A stretch of 64,000 nucleotides of DNA from Martelella limonii (GTDB lineage Bacteria > Pseudomonadota > Alphaproteobacteria > Rhizobiales > Rhizobiaceae). The position numbers and the translations under genes are program-made. Positions 36,530-46,683 of the stretch are shown piece after piece; position 1 is the first letter of the stretch, and each line of letters starts with the position of its first letter. The notes under the pieces were generated by a model that searched no databases, was not told the DNA's origin, and saw nothing but the letters and a program-made list of their open reading frames with translations. The stretch covers positions 271,286-335,285 of the forward strand of contig NZ_JABUOU010000004.1 in the NCBI RefSeq assembly GCF_013344475.1, in the 5' to 3' direction.

Positions 36530-37195
36530 CTAAAGCAAGCTGTTGATGAGGGCCGACATGCTGTCAACCGACATTTCCCCCGCATATTTCTTACCGTTGA
36601 TCAGGAAGGTCGGCGTGGCATTGACCCCGAATTCGTCCGTACCGCGCTTTCTGACTGCATTTATGTCATCGAGCAACTTCTGGTCCGTCAAGCAAGCCTG
36701 GAAGCTTTCCTGTGTAAAACCGGCAAGTTTCGCCATCTGCAGCATTGCAGCACTGCCATCTTCAGCGGTTGCCCAGGTGCGCTGCTGCTTGAACATCATG
36801 TCCACGAACGGAACATAGTTGTCGTTCGGCGCGCAGCGGGCCAGCATGAAGGCCGCCATGGCGCGCGGATCGAACGGGAATTCGCGGAAGATGTAATAGA
36901 CCTTGCCGGTATCGATGAAGTCCTTCTTGATCGTTGGGAAGGTCTCTTCCTGATAGCGGGCGCAATGGGGGCAGGTCATCGACAAATATTCGATGATCTT
37001 GACCGGTGCGTTCTCCTCGCCAAGCGCGATCTCGGGCAGCGGCCCGGCTTCAAGCGCCTTATCCATGTCGACATTGCCCTGGCTCTTCGGCAGGTCCTCG
37101 GCATGGGCGCTGACGGAAAGGCCCGCAGCACCAAACGCCGCGCCCATGGCAGCGCCGCGCAACAAAGTCCGCTTGGTGATCTCGAATTCAGCCAT
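36530..37195 (-). CDS. DsbA-family thiol:disulfide protein
   Basis: This 221-aa periplasmic thioredoxin-fold protein has the active site CPHC (MTCPHCARYQEETFP) and the cis-Pro loop VNATPTFLIN. The N-terminus MAEFEITKRTLLRGAAMGAAFGAAGLSVSAHA is a signal; TKRTLL is close to a twin-arginine motif but has KR. The start 37195 is chosen by the signal; the frame extends to 37258. It lies upstream of smc in the same direction, with 105 bases between. It probably oxidises or isomerises envelope disulfides. Confidence 0.88.
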   Translation of the reverse strand: MAEFEITKRTLLRGAAMGAAFGAAGLSVSAHAEDLPKSQGNVDMDKALEAGPLPEIALGEENAPVKIIEYLSMTCPHCARYQEETFPTIKKDFIDTGKVYYIFREFPFDPRAMAAFMLARCAPNDNYVPFVDMMFKQQRTWATAEDGSAAMLQMAKLAGFTQESFQACLTDQKLLDDINAVRKRGTDEFGVNATPTFLINGKKYAGEMSVDSMSALINSLL

Positions 37196-37329
37196 ATCTG
37201 ATCCTCGTCTGTTTCCTGCCATCCTCACTAGCGACGCAGGCAAAAATGCACAAGTCACGTGAGACGGCCAACCTTCAAACTAATGTGACCGATCGATGCT
37301 GAACGGCGCCTGAATTAGCATCTACTAAA

Positions 37330-37830
37330 CTACTTTCGCCGCTTCTCGCTCATCACCCCGGCCCCAAGCCTCAGGATCGCATTTCTGAGCGCCTCGGACT
37401 CGATGCCGTCGAGCCGCGCTTCGAGATCGCGCCGCTCGGCGGGTGAAAGCTGTGGTTTCGGCCTGCGCTGCGGCCCCGGCGGCTGCACCGGCTTCTGGAT
37501 CACCTTGATGCGATCGACGGCGATGAAACCGAAGAAGCCGTTGACCCGGTGGATCAGCTCATCCTGCGCGTGGGTGAGAAACAGCACGCGCGCGCCTTCG
37601 CACGCAATGGTCAGCGTGCCGGGCCTGAAGCCGCTATCCTCGCCCTCGCCCTGCCGCTTCGGCCAGACAATCTTTTCCGGCCGCGAAAAATCCGCGTAGG
37701 TTTCACCGGCGATCTCGGGCCAGGCGCTGAGCAGCGACGTCGATATCCCCGCGCGCCTGGCGAGGATCGGATCGATCAGGGCGTTGGCGACATCGGCAAT
37801 CTGGCTGGCGCTTCTCGGACGTCGCATCAT
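37330..37830 (-). CDS. DciA-like DUF721 protein
   Basis: This 166-aa protein belongs to the DUF721/DciA group, whose members help load the replicative helicase in many bacteria. The core is ISTSLLSAWPEIAGETYADFSRPEKIVWP and LTIACEGARVLFLTHAQDELIHRVNGFFG, followed by a charged, proline-rich tail. It is divergent from mutY with a 97-base gap, the usual rhizobial arrangement. The start may be either of two adjacent ATGs. Confidence 0.85.
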   Translation of the reverse strand: MMRRPRSASQIADVANALIDPILARRAGISTSLLSAWPEIAGETYADFSRPEKIVWPKRQGEGEDSGFRPGTLTIACEGARVLFLTHAQDELIHRVNGFFGFIAVDRIKVIQKPVQPPGPQRRPKPQLSPAERRDLEARLDGIESEALRNAILRLGAGVMSEKRRK

Positions 37831-37927
37831 ACTCTTTCGAAAGGCGGTGAAATATGCGGCAAACAGTTGCCTCGTTCATCGCCGCACTATACCCGATCAA
37901 TAGGGAATAGCGAAGCATCGGACTTTC

Positions 37928-38998
37928 ATGAACCATTATTCCGAACATCTGCTTGCCTGGTATGACCGCCACCACCGCGACCTGCCATGGCGCACCGGGC
38001 CTCTCGAGAAAATGAGGGGCGTGCGCCCCGACCCCTATCATGTCTGGCTTTCGGAAATCATGCTGCAGCAGACGACGGTTCAGGCCGTCAAAGCCTATTA
38101 TGAGAAATTCCTCGCCCGCTGGCCGAGGGTGGAGGATCTGGCAGCCGCCCCTTCCGACGATGTGATGGCCGCATGGGCAGGGCTTGGCTATTATGCCCGC
38201 GCGCGCAACCTCAAGAAATGTGCCGAAACCGTTGCGGCCGAGCATGGCGGCATATTTCCCGATACACTCGACGGTCTGAAGGCCTTGCCCGGTATCGGCG
38301 ACTATACCGCCGCCGCCGTCGCCGCCATCGCGTTCGACCGGCCGGAGGCCGTGGTTGACGGCAATGTCGAGCGCGTCGTGACGCGTCTTTTTACAATCGA
38401 GACGCCGCTTCCCGCCGCAAAGCCCGAAATCCGCGCCTTTACGGCAAAACTGACGCCGGATGAGCGACCCGGCGATTTTGCCCAGGCGATGATGGATCTC
38501 GGCGCCACGCTCTGCACGCCGAAACGCCCGGCCTGCGCGCTCTGTCCGCTCAATGGCAACTGTCGGGCTCTTGCGGAAGACGATCCCGAGCGGTTTCCTC
38601 TGAAATTGCCGAAAAAGCAGCGCCCGGTGCGCCGGGGGGCAGCCTTTGTCGCGGAAACGCCCGATGGCCGGGTGCTGTTGCGCACCCGCCCCGGCACCGG
38701 CCTTCTCGGCGGCATGGCCGAGCCGCCGACGACCGGCTGGACGGCGCGTCTGGATGGCGAGACCGAAAGCAGCGCGGCACCCTTTGCGGCAAACTGGACC
38801 GATGCCGGCGAGATCACCCACATTTTCACCCATTTCGAACTGCGGCTGACCGTCTGGCACGCGATAACGCCGGAGCGCGCCATCGAAGGCGGGCGCTGGG
38901 AAACCGCGCTTGGCGAAAAGGCGCTTCCCAGTGTAATGAAGAAGGCCATTGCCAAGGCCATTCCCGACGCATTCAAACGGAGTTCCCATGACCGCTGA
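37928..38998 (+). CDS. mutY: A/G-specific adenine DNA glycosylase
   Basis: This enzyme removes adenine mispaired with 8-oxoguanine. It has 356 aa. Helix-hairpin-helix is LPGIGDYTAAAVAAIAF with catalytic Asp in AVVDGNVERV; EIMLQQTTVQAV is the family Glu motif. The [4Fe-4S] cluster ligands are in LCTPKRPACALCPLNGNC. A NUDIX-like C-terminal domain follows (RRGAAFVAETPDGRVLLRTR). The HAD gene starts inside its last codons. Confidence 0.96.
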   Translation: MNHYSEHLLAWYDRHHRDLPWRTGPLEKMRGVRPDPYHVWLSEIMLQQTTVQAVKAYYEKFLARWPRVEDLAAAPSDDVMAAWAGLGYYARARNLKKCAETVAAEHGGIFPDTLDGLKALPGIGDYTAAAVAAIAFDRPEAVVDGNVERVVTRLFTIETPLPAAKPEIRAFTAKLTPDERPGDFAQAMMDLGATLCTPKRPACALCPLNGNCRALAEDDPERFPLKLPKKQRPVRRGAAFVAETPDGRVLLRTRPGTGLLGGMAEPPTTGWTARLDGETESSAAPFAANWTDAGEITHIFTHFELRLTVWHAITPERAIEGGRWETALGEKALPSVMKKAIAKAIPDAFKRSSHDR

Positions 38999-39602
38999 CA
39001 TCCGCCATATCGTCTACGACATCGGCCATGTTCTGGTGCATTACGACCCGCTGATCCCGTTTTCGAGGATCATTCCCGACAAGGACAAGCGGGACTGGTT
39101 CTTTTCAGAGGTCTGCACCGATGCCTGGAACCACGAGCAGGATCGCGGCCGGCCCTGGGCCGAGGCCGAGGCGGAAGCAATTGCCCGCCACCCGGAGGAG
39201 GCCGACAATATCCGTGCGTTCCGCGCAAACTGGCCTGAGATGATTCCGCACAGCTATGACGCGTCAGTCGCGCTGTTCCGCAAGCTTGCTGCCTCCGACT
39301 ATGACGTGACCCTGCTCACCAATTTCGCCGCCGACACGTTCAGCATCTGCCGGGCGCGGTTTCCGTTCCTGGAAGAAGGCCGCGGCATCACCGTTTCCGG
39401 CGAGATCGGCATGGTGAAGCCCGACCGCGACATTTTCGAGCGCCATGCCAAGGACTTTGACCTCGAACCCGCAGCAACGCTTTTCATCGACGACAAGGCG
39501 GTCAATATCGAAGGCGCGAAAGCGGCTGGCTGGCACGGCATCCAGTTCAGGAATGCCGGTCAGCTCGCGGACGATCTCGCCGCCTACAGCATCACCGTTT
39601 GA
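38988..39602 (+). CDS. HAD-family hydrolase
   Basis: This 204-aa haloacid-dehalogenase-fold protein has nucleophile Asp in VYDIGHVLVHYD, motif II Thr/Asn in TLLTNFAADTF, Lys in GMVKPDRDIFERH and motif IV LFIDDKAVNIEGAKAAGW. The second acid of DxD is Gly (DIG), as in many dehalogenase/epoxide-type members, so classic phosphatase activity is less certain. It overlaps mutY by 11 bases and probably shares its transcript. Confidence 0.88.
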   Translation: MTADIRHIVYDIGHVLVHYDPLIPFSRIIPDKDKRDWFFSEVCTDAWNHEQDRGRPWAEAEAEAIARHPEEADNIRAFRANWPEMIPHSYDASVALFRKLAASDYDVTLLTNFAADTFSICRARFPFLEEGRGITVSGEIGMVKPDRDIFERHAKDFDLEPAATLFIDDKAVNIEGAKAAGWHGIQFRNAGQLADDLAAYSITV

Positions 39603-39610
39603 CGAAACGC

Positions 39611-39862
39611 GCCCGGCATATCTGCCGGGCACTCAGACTGCTGACAAACTCTCGGATGCGTAGGTTGATACCTTCACCTGCCTTCCCACAGGGGTCATGC
39701 TCGGACTTGATCCGAGCATCCAGGCGGCTGAAGCCATTGAATTTCAAAGACTTATTACAAACATTTTCCGTGCCGCCTGGATCCTCGCGTCAAGCACGAG
39801 GATGACGCAGAGTTTAAAGACAAGTTTGTCAATAAACTGAGGGCCCGGCATGTCTGCCGGGC
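39611..39862. repeat. Nested inverted-repeat structure containing a palindromic repeat
   Basis: Two near-identical 20-base palindromes, GCCCGGCATATCTGCCGGGC (39611-39630) and GCCCGGCATGTCTGCCGGGC (39843-39862), flank the region. Inside them, 39632-39650 and 39823-39841 are inverted copies matching at 15 of 19 positions (GACAAACT...AGTTTGTC). The centre holds the dispersed repeat listed next. It lies between convergent genes, so the outer hairpins may also terminate transcription from both sides. Confidence 0.7.
39693..39809. repeat. Dispersed palindromic repeat, copy 1
   Basis: Left arm GGTCATGCTCGGACTTGATC...CCAGGCGGC and right arm GCCGCCTGG...ATGACGC are inverted copies. Each arm also folds on itself (GCTCGGACTTGATCCGAGC and TCCTCGCGTCAAGCACGAGGA). 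Related arms occur near 51101-51238. This is the style of small palindromic repeats common in rhizobial intergenic DNA. Confidence 0.7.
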
Positions 39863-40001
39863 CCTTAAGTTAAGTACGAAGGTCGAACGTTTGCTGCAGG
39901 GTTTGCCTAATTAGGCTTAAAGAAAAATGCTAAACAAATCGTATACTTAGCTTCATTCTTTCTAATTTAGCACGGTTGAAGCCAGGGCAGCATAACCCGC
40001 A
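39863..40001. other. AT-rich spacer downstream of ccrM
   Basis: No gene is visible. It contains the 12-base palindrome GCCTAATTAGGC (39905-39916) and an inverted GCTAA...TTAGC pair around 39930-39954. Composition is far more AT-rich than the flanks. Confidence 0.4.
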
Positions 40002-41196
<1,195 letters not shown>

Positions 41197-41355
41197 GTTC
41201 ATGGCGGACCACAAAGTGGCAGGAAGTTGTCAGGCCTTTCCTCTGCCTGCCTTGCGAGGAACATTCCGCATGGCCCGGCGTTCCCGTTTAGAGGCCTGTC
41301 TTGCCAAGGCGCCAAAACAACATCAAAGGCAACCGGACATGCGAGGGAAAGGACG

Positions 41356-42111
41356 ATGGCAGAAAAAACCGCAGAACTTCACCGCATGGTCATGCCAGAC
41401 CACATCTGTCCCTACGGTTTGAAATCCAAGGATCTGCTCGAGCGAAAGGGTTACACGGTCGAAGACCACCATCTTGAAACGCGCGAGGAAACCGACGCGT
41501 TCAAGGCCAAGCACCAGGTCGAGACCACCCCGCAGACCTTCATCGACGGCAAGCGCATCGGCGGATATGACGATCTGAAGGTGTTTTTCGGCGTCGAGCC
41601 GCCAGCGGAAGAGCAATCGGACACGACCTACCGCCCGGTGATTGCGATCTTTGCCGTGGCCGCACTTCTGGCCTTGGGCCTTGCCTGGCACCAATACGGC
41701 ACGGTCCTGACCTTCCAGAGCTTCATCTGGTTCATCTCGCTGTCGATGTCGATCCTGGCGATCCAGAAGCTGCAGGATGTCGAGCAGTTCTCGATCATGT
41801 TTCTCAACTACGATCTGCTCGCCAGACGCTGGGTTCCCTACGGCAAGATCTACCCTTACGGCGAAGCGCTGGCCGGCATATTGATGACCGCGGGCGTGCT
41901 TCCGCTTGTGTCCGCGCCGGTCGCGCTCTTCATCGGTACAATTGGCGCAGTCAGTGTTTTCAAGGCCGTCTATATCGACAAACGCGAGCTGAAATGCGCC
42001 TGCGTCGGCGGTAATTCCAGCGTTCCCCTCGGCTTCATTTCACTGACCGAAAACCTGATGATGATGTTCATGGGCCTGTGGATGGGCGGACGAGCTCTCC
42101 TTGGCATCTGA
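41356..42111 (+). CDS. Glutaredoxin-MauE-like membrane fusion protein
   Basis: This 251-aa protein joins an N-terminal glutaredoxin-like domain (CPYGLKSKDLLERKGY ... TTPQTFIDGKRIGGYDDL, residues 14-80) to four membrane helices of MauE/DoxX type. The redox motif KCACVGGNSSVPLGF precedes the last helix. The glutaredoxin site is CPYG, with a single Cys instead of CPYC. The start at 41356 has GGGAAAGGACG. It could pass electrons across the inner membrane to periplasmic thiols. The partner protein is unknown. Confidence 0.85.
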   Translation: MAEKTAELHRMVMPDHICPYGLKSKDLLERKGYTVEDHHLETREETDAFKAKHQVETTPQTFIDGKRIGGYDDLKVFFGVEPPAEEQSDTTYRPVIAIFAVAALLALGLAWHQYGTVLTFQSFIWFISLSMSILAIQKLQDVEQFSIMFLNYDLLARRWVPYGKIYPYGEALAGILMTAGVLPLVSAPVALFIGTIGAVSVFKAVYIDKRELKCACVGGNSSVPLGFISLTENLMMMFMGLWMGGRALLGI

Positions 42112-42160
42112 GACCGTTGCACAAACGGTCATCGGATAAACCGGGGCCTTCCACGAACAT

Positions 42161-42667
42161 TCAGTGCGGCCGCTCTCTGCGGCTCAGCGCCAGAAGCACA
42201 AGCCCGAAGACCGGCAGCAGGATATCCGTCCAGAACACCATTCCGGCGTTGCCCGGCGCGAAGTTATGGTCGCGAACCATGCCCAGCACATGTCCGACGG
42301 CAGCGCCCCACAGAAAGCAGGTTGGCCCGATGATGGCGGCGATCCTCAGACCGCGGCTCCCCGCAAAGGCCATGAAGCCGACAACGGCGAAGCCGAGGCT
42401 CGCATAACCGACCTCTGCCTGAAACGGGCTGTCTGCCCAGCCGATGAACGCGGCGACCATCTTGCCGAAAAAGACATGCATGATGAAGTTGTAGAACAGC
42501 GAGACGCCGATCGAAAAGAACAGGAACCAGGAAAGCAGGGCTTCCACCACCGCCCCGTTCGGGCGCGGTGAACGCTGGAGCAAAAGCGCGATCGCTGCAG
42601 CAACCAGCCCCAGAACAAAGCAGGTCAGCGTGAAATTCGAAAGAACTAACTTGATCGCAGCCGCCAT
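42161..42667 (-). CDS. Conserved membrane protein (DUF6790-like)
   Basis: This 168-aa protein has about five membrane helices, with WFLFFSIGVSLFYNFIMHVFFGK and GYASLGFAVVGFMAF as the conserved core. The start 42667 (MAAAIKLVLSNFTL) has CAGGAGGGCCCG upstream, which excludes the longer frame to 42853. No function is known for the family, and the neighbours do not help. Confidence 0.75.
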   Translation of the reverse strand: MAAAIKLVLSNFTLTCFVLGLVAAAIALLLQRSPRPNGAVVEALLSWFLFFSIGVSLFYNFIMHVFFGKMVAAFIGWADSPFQAEVGYASLGFAVVGFMAFAGSRGLRIAAIIGPTCFLWGAAVGHVLGMVRDHNFAPGNAGMVFWTDILLPVFGLVLLALSRRERPH

Positions 42668-42901
42668 CGGGCCCTCCTGTTTCAAGCCGCCAGTCCATGG
42701 CAGACGGTACGTCACGTCACCGTCACCAGGCCCTATCCTACTCCCGAACCCCCTGCCTTGTCTCCTCCAGGAAACAGGTCTTGCCCAGGCCGAACAGCAA
42801 GCGGCTTTTCGTGAACACTTCCGGCCGGGCTCCAAAGCTGCGGAAGCCCGCATAACCTTTGGATATGGAACGCATCACCGCCAAGCCACTGGACATGGAA
42901 G

Positions 42902-43690
42902 ATGAAGGCATTATCTGTGATCGACGACACCAAGCCGACCAGCAAAAAGATCGCCTCCTCCATGCAAAATTCTGAAAACCGATCAAACCTCTCGCGCAGG
43001 GCCTTTGTCCTGAGCGCACTCCCGCTCGCCATGTCGGTTTCGGCATGCGTTTCGACAAACCCGACTGTGCAAGCCCCACCCGCTGCGGAGCCGCCCCAGG
43101 CACCGGTTCTGACGCCACGCAGCGCCGAACGCGATCTGCAATATGGGGCGATGACCGACGGCGGTCATGACATTCCCGCAGTGCCCTACTGGCAGATGAA
43201 CCCGCAATTGCTGCGCCAGCGCGTCGAAAACCTCACGGGCGAACCGGCCGGCACCGTCGTGGTCGATACCCCATCCCGGTTTCTCTACCTTGTCGAAGAT
43301 GATGGCACCGCCATGCGCTATGGCGTCGGCATCGGGCGGACCGGCTTTTCCTGGGGAGGCGAAGGCGTCATCCACTGGCGGCAGGAGTGGCCGAGGTGGA
43401 AGCCACCGCGCGACATGATCGAGCGGGATCCAGCGCTCGAAATCTATTCGGTCGCAAACGGGGGCATGGCGCCCGGAATATCAAACCCGTTGGGCGCGCG
43501 TGCGCTCTACATCTTTCAAAACGGCGAGGATACGCTCTACAGGCTGCATGGCTCGCCGGAATGGTCATCGATCGGCAATGCCGTGTCGTCGGGCTGCGTC
43601 CGTCTGATGAACCAGGACGTGATCGACCTCTATGACCGGGTGCCCTACCATGCCCGTATCGTTGTCCGCCAGCAGCCGGTTGGCGTGTGA
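42902..43690 (+). CDS. L,D-transpeptidase (YkuD), probable Tat lipoprotein
   Basis: This enzyme cross-links peptidoglycan or attaches proteins to it. The YkuD catalytic region is LYRLHGSPEWSSIGNAVSSGCVRLMNQDVIDLY, with catalytic Cys in SSGCVR and the paired His in HGSP. The N-terminus has SRRAFVLSALPLAMSVSAC, which combines a twin-arginine motif with a lipobox. The start may be 42902 or 42962 (MQNSENRSNLSRRAF); neither has a strong ribosome site. An Ala/Pro-rich linker separates anchor and enzyme. Confidence 0.88.
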   Translation: MKALSVIDDTKPTSKKIASSMQNSENRSNLSRRAFVLSALPLAMSVSACVSTNPTVQAPPAAEPPQAPVLTPRSAERDLQYGAMTDGGHDIPAVPYWQMNPQLLRQRVENLTGEPAGTVVVDTPSRFLYLVEDDGTAMRYGVGIGRTGFSWGGEGVIHWRQEWPRWKPPRDMIERDPALEIYSVANGGMAPGISNPLGARALYIFQNGEDTLYRLHGSPEWSSIGNAVSSGCVRLMNQDVIDLYDRVPYHARIVVRQQPVGV

Positions 43691-43798
43691 GGCGGCGCGC
43701 GTCTGATCTTTATAGCCCGATGGGCCGGCCCCAGGCCGTTTCGCCCGAGCTGCCGACAGCGCGACTTTTCCCGCTCAGGACAGCGGGATGAGCCAGGC

Positions 43799-44755
43799 CT
43801 ACGCTTTCTCCGGCATTGCGTCGAAGGCGCAAGCCGGCTCGGCGCTGATGCCGGTGATGGCCCGAAGCCTCGTGATTGCGAAATCGGTAAAAGCCCTGAC
43901 AACGGGCCGCATGAACTTGGTCGAGGGGTAGGTCAGTGAGGCAGCGATCGGCTTTAGCGCGTAATCCGGCAAAACGCGCACAAGCCGTCCGTCGTCGATC
44001 TCGTCGATGACCTGATTGGTCTGGATGGTGCCGATGCCGCGTCCTGCAAGCAGGCTCTTCAGGAGCACCTGTGCGCTGTTGGTCGTCAGTACCGGCGAAA
44101 CAGCAATGGTCACGGCCTCGTTTGCATGGCTCAAAAGCTGAAGTTCGTTCCGCTTTTCAAGCACATTCTTGGTGGCGACCAGGGCAATGTCGCAAAGCTG
44201 CTCAGGCCTGTCGACAGGCGGCGCGACATCCAGAAATTCCGGCGACGCGACCAGTATGCGTTGAATCCAGCCGATGCGCCGCGCGATGACATCCTGACCC
44301 TCGATCTTGCCGAAGCGGATGGCGATGTCGAAATTCTCGTGGATCAGGTCGACCTGCCTGTTTTCCAGGACGAGTTCGATATTGGTGTTGGGGTGGGCAT
44401 CCAGAAACGCCATGACGATGGGATGAACATGCTTTTCTCCGATGCAGACCGGCGCATGGATCCGCAATGCGCCTTCCACTACACCATCGTTCAGGCTGAC
44501 GCCTTCAAGGGCAGCATCGATCGAGGCAAGCGCATGGCGGCAGGAATCATAAAGCTCGGCCCCCTGGGCCGTCACCCTGACATTTTTGGGCGACCGCTCC
44601 AGAAGACGGGCATTCAGCCGGGCTTCAAGGTTTCTGATATGCTTTGTCACCGCCGGTTGGGATATACCCAGATCGCGGGCAGCCGCAGTGATCGATTCAC
44701 GCTCGACAGTGCGAACGAACGCCTTGAGCGCTGCGTTGATGTCCATTGATAACAT
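43799..44755 (-). CDS. LysR-family transcriptional regulator
   Basis: This 318-aa regulator has an N-terminal winged helix (MDINAALKAFVRTVERESITAAARDLGISQPAVTKHIRNLEARL) and a LysR effector domain. The start is taken at 44755 (MLSMDIN) or 44746 (MDIN); the frame extends upstream to 45076 without LysR-like sequence. No divergent target gene is adjacent, because the next gene upstream runs in the same direction. Target and inducer are unknown. Confidence 0.88.
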   Translation of the reverse strand: MLSMDINAALKAFVRTVERESITAAARDLGISQPAVTKHIRNLEARLNARLLERSPKNVRVTAQGAELYDSCRHALASIDAALEGVSLNDGVVEGALRIHAPVCIGEKHVHPIVMAFLDAHPNTNIELVLENRQVDLIHENFDIAIRFGKIEGQDVIARRIGWIQRILVASPEFLDVAPPVDRPEQLCDIALVATKNVLEKRNELQLLSHANEAVTIAVSPVLTTNSAQVLLKSLLAGRGIGTIQTNQVIDEIDDGRLVRVLPDYALKPIAASLTYPSTKFMRPVVRAFTDFAITRLRAITGISAEPACAFDAMPEKA

Positions 44756-44856
44756 CCCGTTATGATACGTTAGCACCATAACCGAGAGAACGCAGGCCGA
44801 CAAATGCCGTGACGTCTCGGGGACGATCTTTCTGACAGGCTTCAGACGTCGAAGGC

Positions 44857-45681
44857 CTAATCCCAGAATGCAGGCACGGTTTCTTCCAGACGCGGGCCGA
44901 GCCGCAAGGGCGCTATCTTCTCGGCAAGTCCGGTTCGATCCGAAATCTCGATGCCAAGGCCGCAGATCGTGGCCGGGCCGGTTGCGGCTTCGAAACGGGA
45001 CTTGTTCATCTTGGATATGAAGCGGTTCAGCGGTTCTTCCTTGTCCATGCCGAGCGAGGAATCGTAATCGCCGCACATGCCGGCATCGGACATGTAGCCC
45101 GTTCCGCCATTGAGGATCTGGCAGTCGGCGGTCGGCACATGGGTGTGGGTGCCGACGACGAGGCTCGCGCGGCCATCAACGAAATGGCCGAAGGCCTGTT
45201 TCTCGCTGGTCGCTTCCGCGTGGAAATCGAAAATGATCGCATCCGCCTCGGCTTTCAGCGGGCAGGCTTCCAGAATGGTCTCGGCGGACTTGAAGGGATC
45301 ATCGAGCTCGGGATGCATGAACACCCGGCCCATGATGTTGGCGACCAGCACGCGCGCGCCGTTTCTGGCATAAAACACCGAGGAGCCGCGCCCCGGCGTG
45401 CCCTGCGGATAATTCGCAGGACGCAGGAACTGCTCGTGCCGGTCGGCAAAGATGATCGCGTCCTTCTGGTCCCAGACGTGGTTTCCGGTGGTCACCACAT
45501 CGGCGCCCGCGTCGATTGTTTCCTGAAAGATCGCCTCGGTAATGCCAAATCCGCCGGCGGCGTTTTCGCCGTTGACGATGACGAAATCGAGCTTCAGATC
45601 GCTGATCAGGCCCGGCAGGCGTTCCCACACCGCCGTGCGCCCGGTCTTGCCGACCATGTCTCCGAGAAAAAGCAATCGCAT
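44857..45681 (-). CDS. YmdB-like metallophosphoesterase
   Basis: This 274-aa enzyme belongs to the family of 2',3'-cyclic-nucleotide phosphodiesterases that includes YmdB. Motifs are LFLGDMVGKTGR, VNGENAAGGFGI, TTGNHVWDQKD, DFHAEATSEKQA and VGTHTHVPTADC, all conserved. It follows the 5-formyltetrahydrofolate cyclo-ligase gene with 107 bases between, a common rhizobial order. The physiological role is unclear. Confidence 0.92.
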   Translation of the reverse strand: MRLLFLGDMVGKTGRTAVWERLPGLISDLKLDFVIVNGENAAGGFGITEAIFQETIDAGADVVTTGNHVWDQKDAIIFADRHEQFLRPANYPQGTPGRGSSVFYARNGARVLVANIMGRVFMHPELDDPFKSAETILEACPLKAEADAIIFDFHAEATSEKQAFGHFVDGRASLVVGTHTHVPTADCQILNGGTGYMSDAGMCGDYDSSLGMDKEEPLNRFISKMNKSRFEAATGPATICGLGIEISDRTGLAEKIAPLRLGPRLEETVPAFWD

Positions 45682-45788
45682 GAAATCTTATCCTGCCGTG
45701 CGCTGGGCGCCTTGTTTTCAAGGCCGGTTTAGCGTCACGGAAGCGTCATGGGAATGGCTTTTTCGCCGAAATCACGGTCTTGATACGC

Positions 45789-46382
45789 TCAAAATCGTTC
45801 GGGCGGCCCCCGAAACCAGCGAAAACCGGTCTCCGTCACCACGCCGTCAAGCGGCACGTCATGGTCCTCTGCGGGCACCATGGCTTCCTCCTGCAGCGAG
45901 AAGGCAACGCCAATCAATAACGGCTTGCGGCCCTTTTCGATGAGCTTTGCGATCGCGCGGTCGTAATGCCCGGCGCCGTAACCGATGCGGTTTCCATGGG
46001 CATCGAACACCGACAGCGGCATCAGCAGGATATCGGGATCGACCACCGCCGCATCCTTGTCCGGCGCCATGGTGCCGAAGCCGCCGGGAACCAGCGCACG
46101 CCCCGGCAGATACGCCCGGAACACGATGGTCTCGCGGTCGATGACGGCGGGCAGAGCAAGGGACGCGCCTGATTGCTCGAGCATACCGGCAAGAAGGGAA
46201 ACATCAGCCTCGGAACGGATCGGATGAAAGGCAGCAACGCATTTGCCTGCGACGAAAGCGCCAAGCGCTGCAAAACCATGTTCGGAAATGGCGAGGCTCT
46301 TTGACCGTCGCTCGTCTGGAGAGAACGCATCACGGCGCTTCAATACGGAAGCGCGGATCGCCTCTTTGGCGGGAGGGCTCAA
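45789..46382 (-). CDS. 5-formyltetrahydrofolate cyclo-ligase
   Basis: This 197-aa enzyme converts 5-formyltetrahydrofolate to 5,10-methenyltetrahydrofolate using ATP. The C-terminal motif DAHGNRIGYGAGHYDRAIAKL and the N-terminal KEAIRASVLKRRDAF identify the family. It lies directly downstream of 6S RNA, an association conserved in many proteobacteria, and is probably read through from that promoter or from its own. Confidence 0.93.
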   Translation of the reverse strand: MSPPAKEAIRASVLKRRDAFSPDERRSKSLAISEHGFAALGAFVAGKCVAAFHPIRSEADVSLLAGMLEQSGASLALPAVIDRETIVFRAYLPGRALVPGGFGTMAPDKDAAVVDPDILLMPLSVFDAHGNRIGYGAGHYDRAIAKLIEKGRKPLLIGVAFSLQEEAMVPAEDHDVPLDGVVTETGFRWFRGPPERF

Positions 46383-46401
46383 GACAATCTCCTCCGGTCA
46401 G

Positions 46402-46568
46402 AAAGTGCGGTCCGCGGCAACCGATGGAACCGGTTTGATCCTGGGCGCCTACAGAAGTAGGTGGGCGCCATATAACCCAGCCCACGGGCCAGGTCAGGGA
46501 CAGCTCCCTTAGGATCGAGTAAGGCCCCGGGGATTCGTGTTGATTCCTGTCGAGAAGCGCAGACCGTA
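46402..46568 (-). ncRNA. ssrS: 6S RNA
   Basis: This regulatory RNA mimics an open promoter and binds RNA polymerase. On the minus strand the closing stem CGGTCTGCG (46566-46558) pairs with CGCGGACCG (46416-46408). The central part (GATCCTAAGGGAGCTGTCCC, TGGGCTGGGTTATATGGCGCCCACC, CTGTAGGCGCCCAGGATC) matches the alphaproteobacterial 6S pattern. A -10-like TATATA lies about six bases upstream (46574-46579). Location between zapA and the cyclo-ligase gene is the conserved one. The exact ends are estimates. Confidence 0.9.
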
Positions 46569-46683
46569 ATCCTTATATAGAGTGTTGCAGGGCCCGCTGG
46601 AAGGGGCGAGGCACGCTATATTTTCGAAAGGCGGGAGAGGGCCCTGGCGGCCGGCCACCAAGTGGCAAGAAGGCAGGCGAAAC

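Noticed and set aside
33689-37201. 1170-codon open frame on the plus strand, antisense to smc and the DsbA-like gene
   Set aside because: The opposite strand encodes SMC and a DsbA-like protein with complete motifs. High-GC codon use commonly leaves long open mirror frames, and the plus-strand translation shows no domain.
43770-43787. CCCGCT/AGCGGG stem as a terminator between the L,D-transpeptidase and LysR genes
   Set aside because: The stem is only six base pairs and no T-run follows on either strand.
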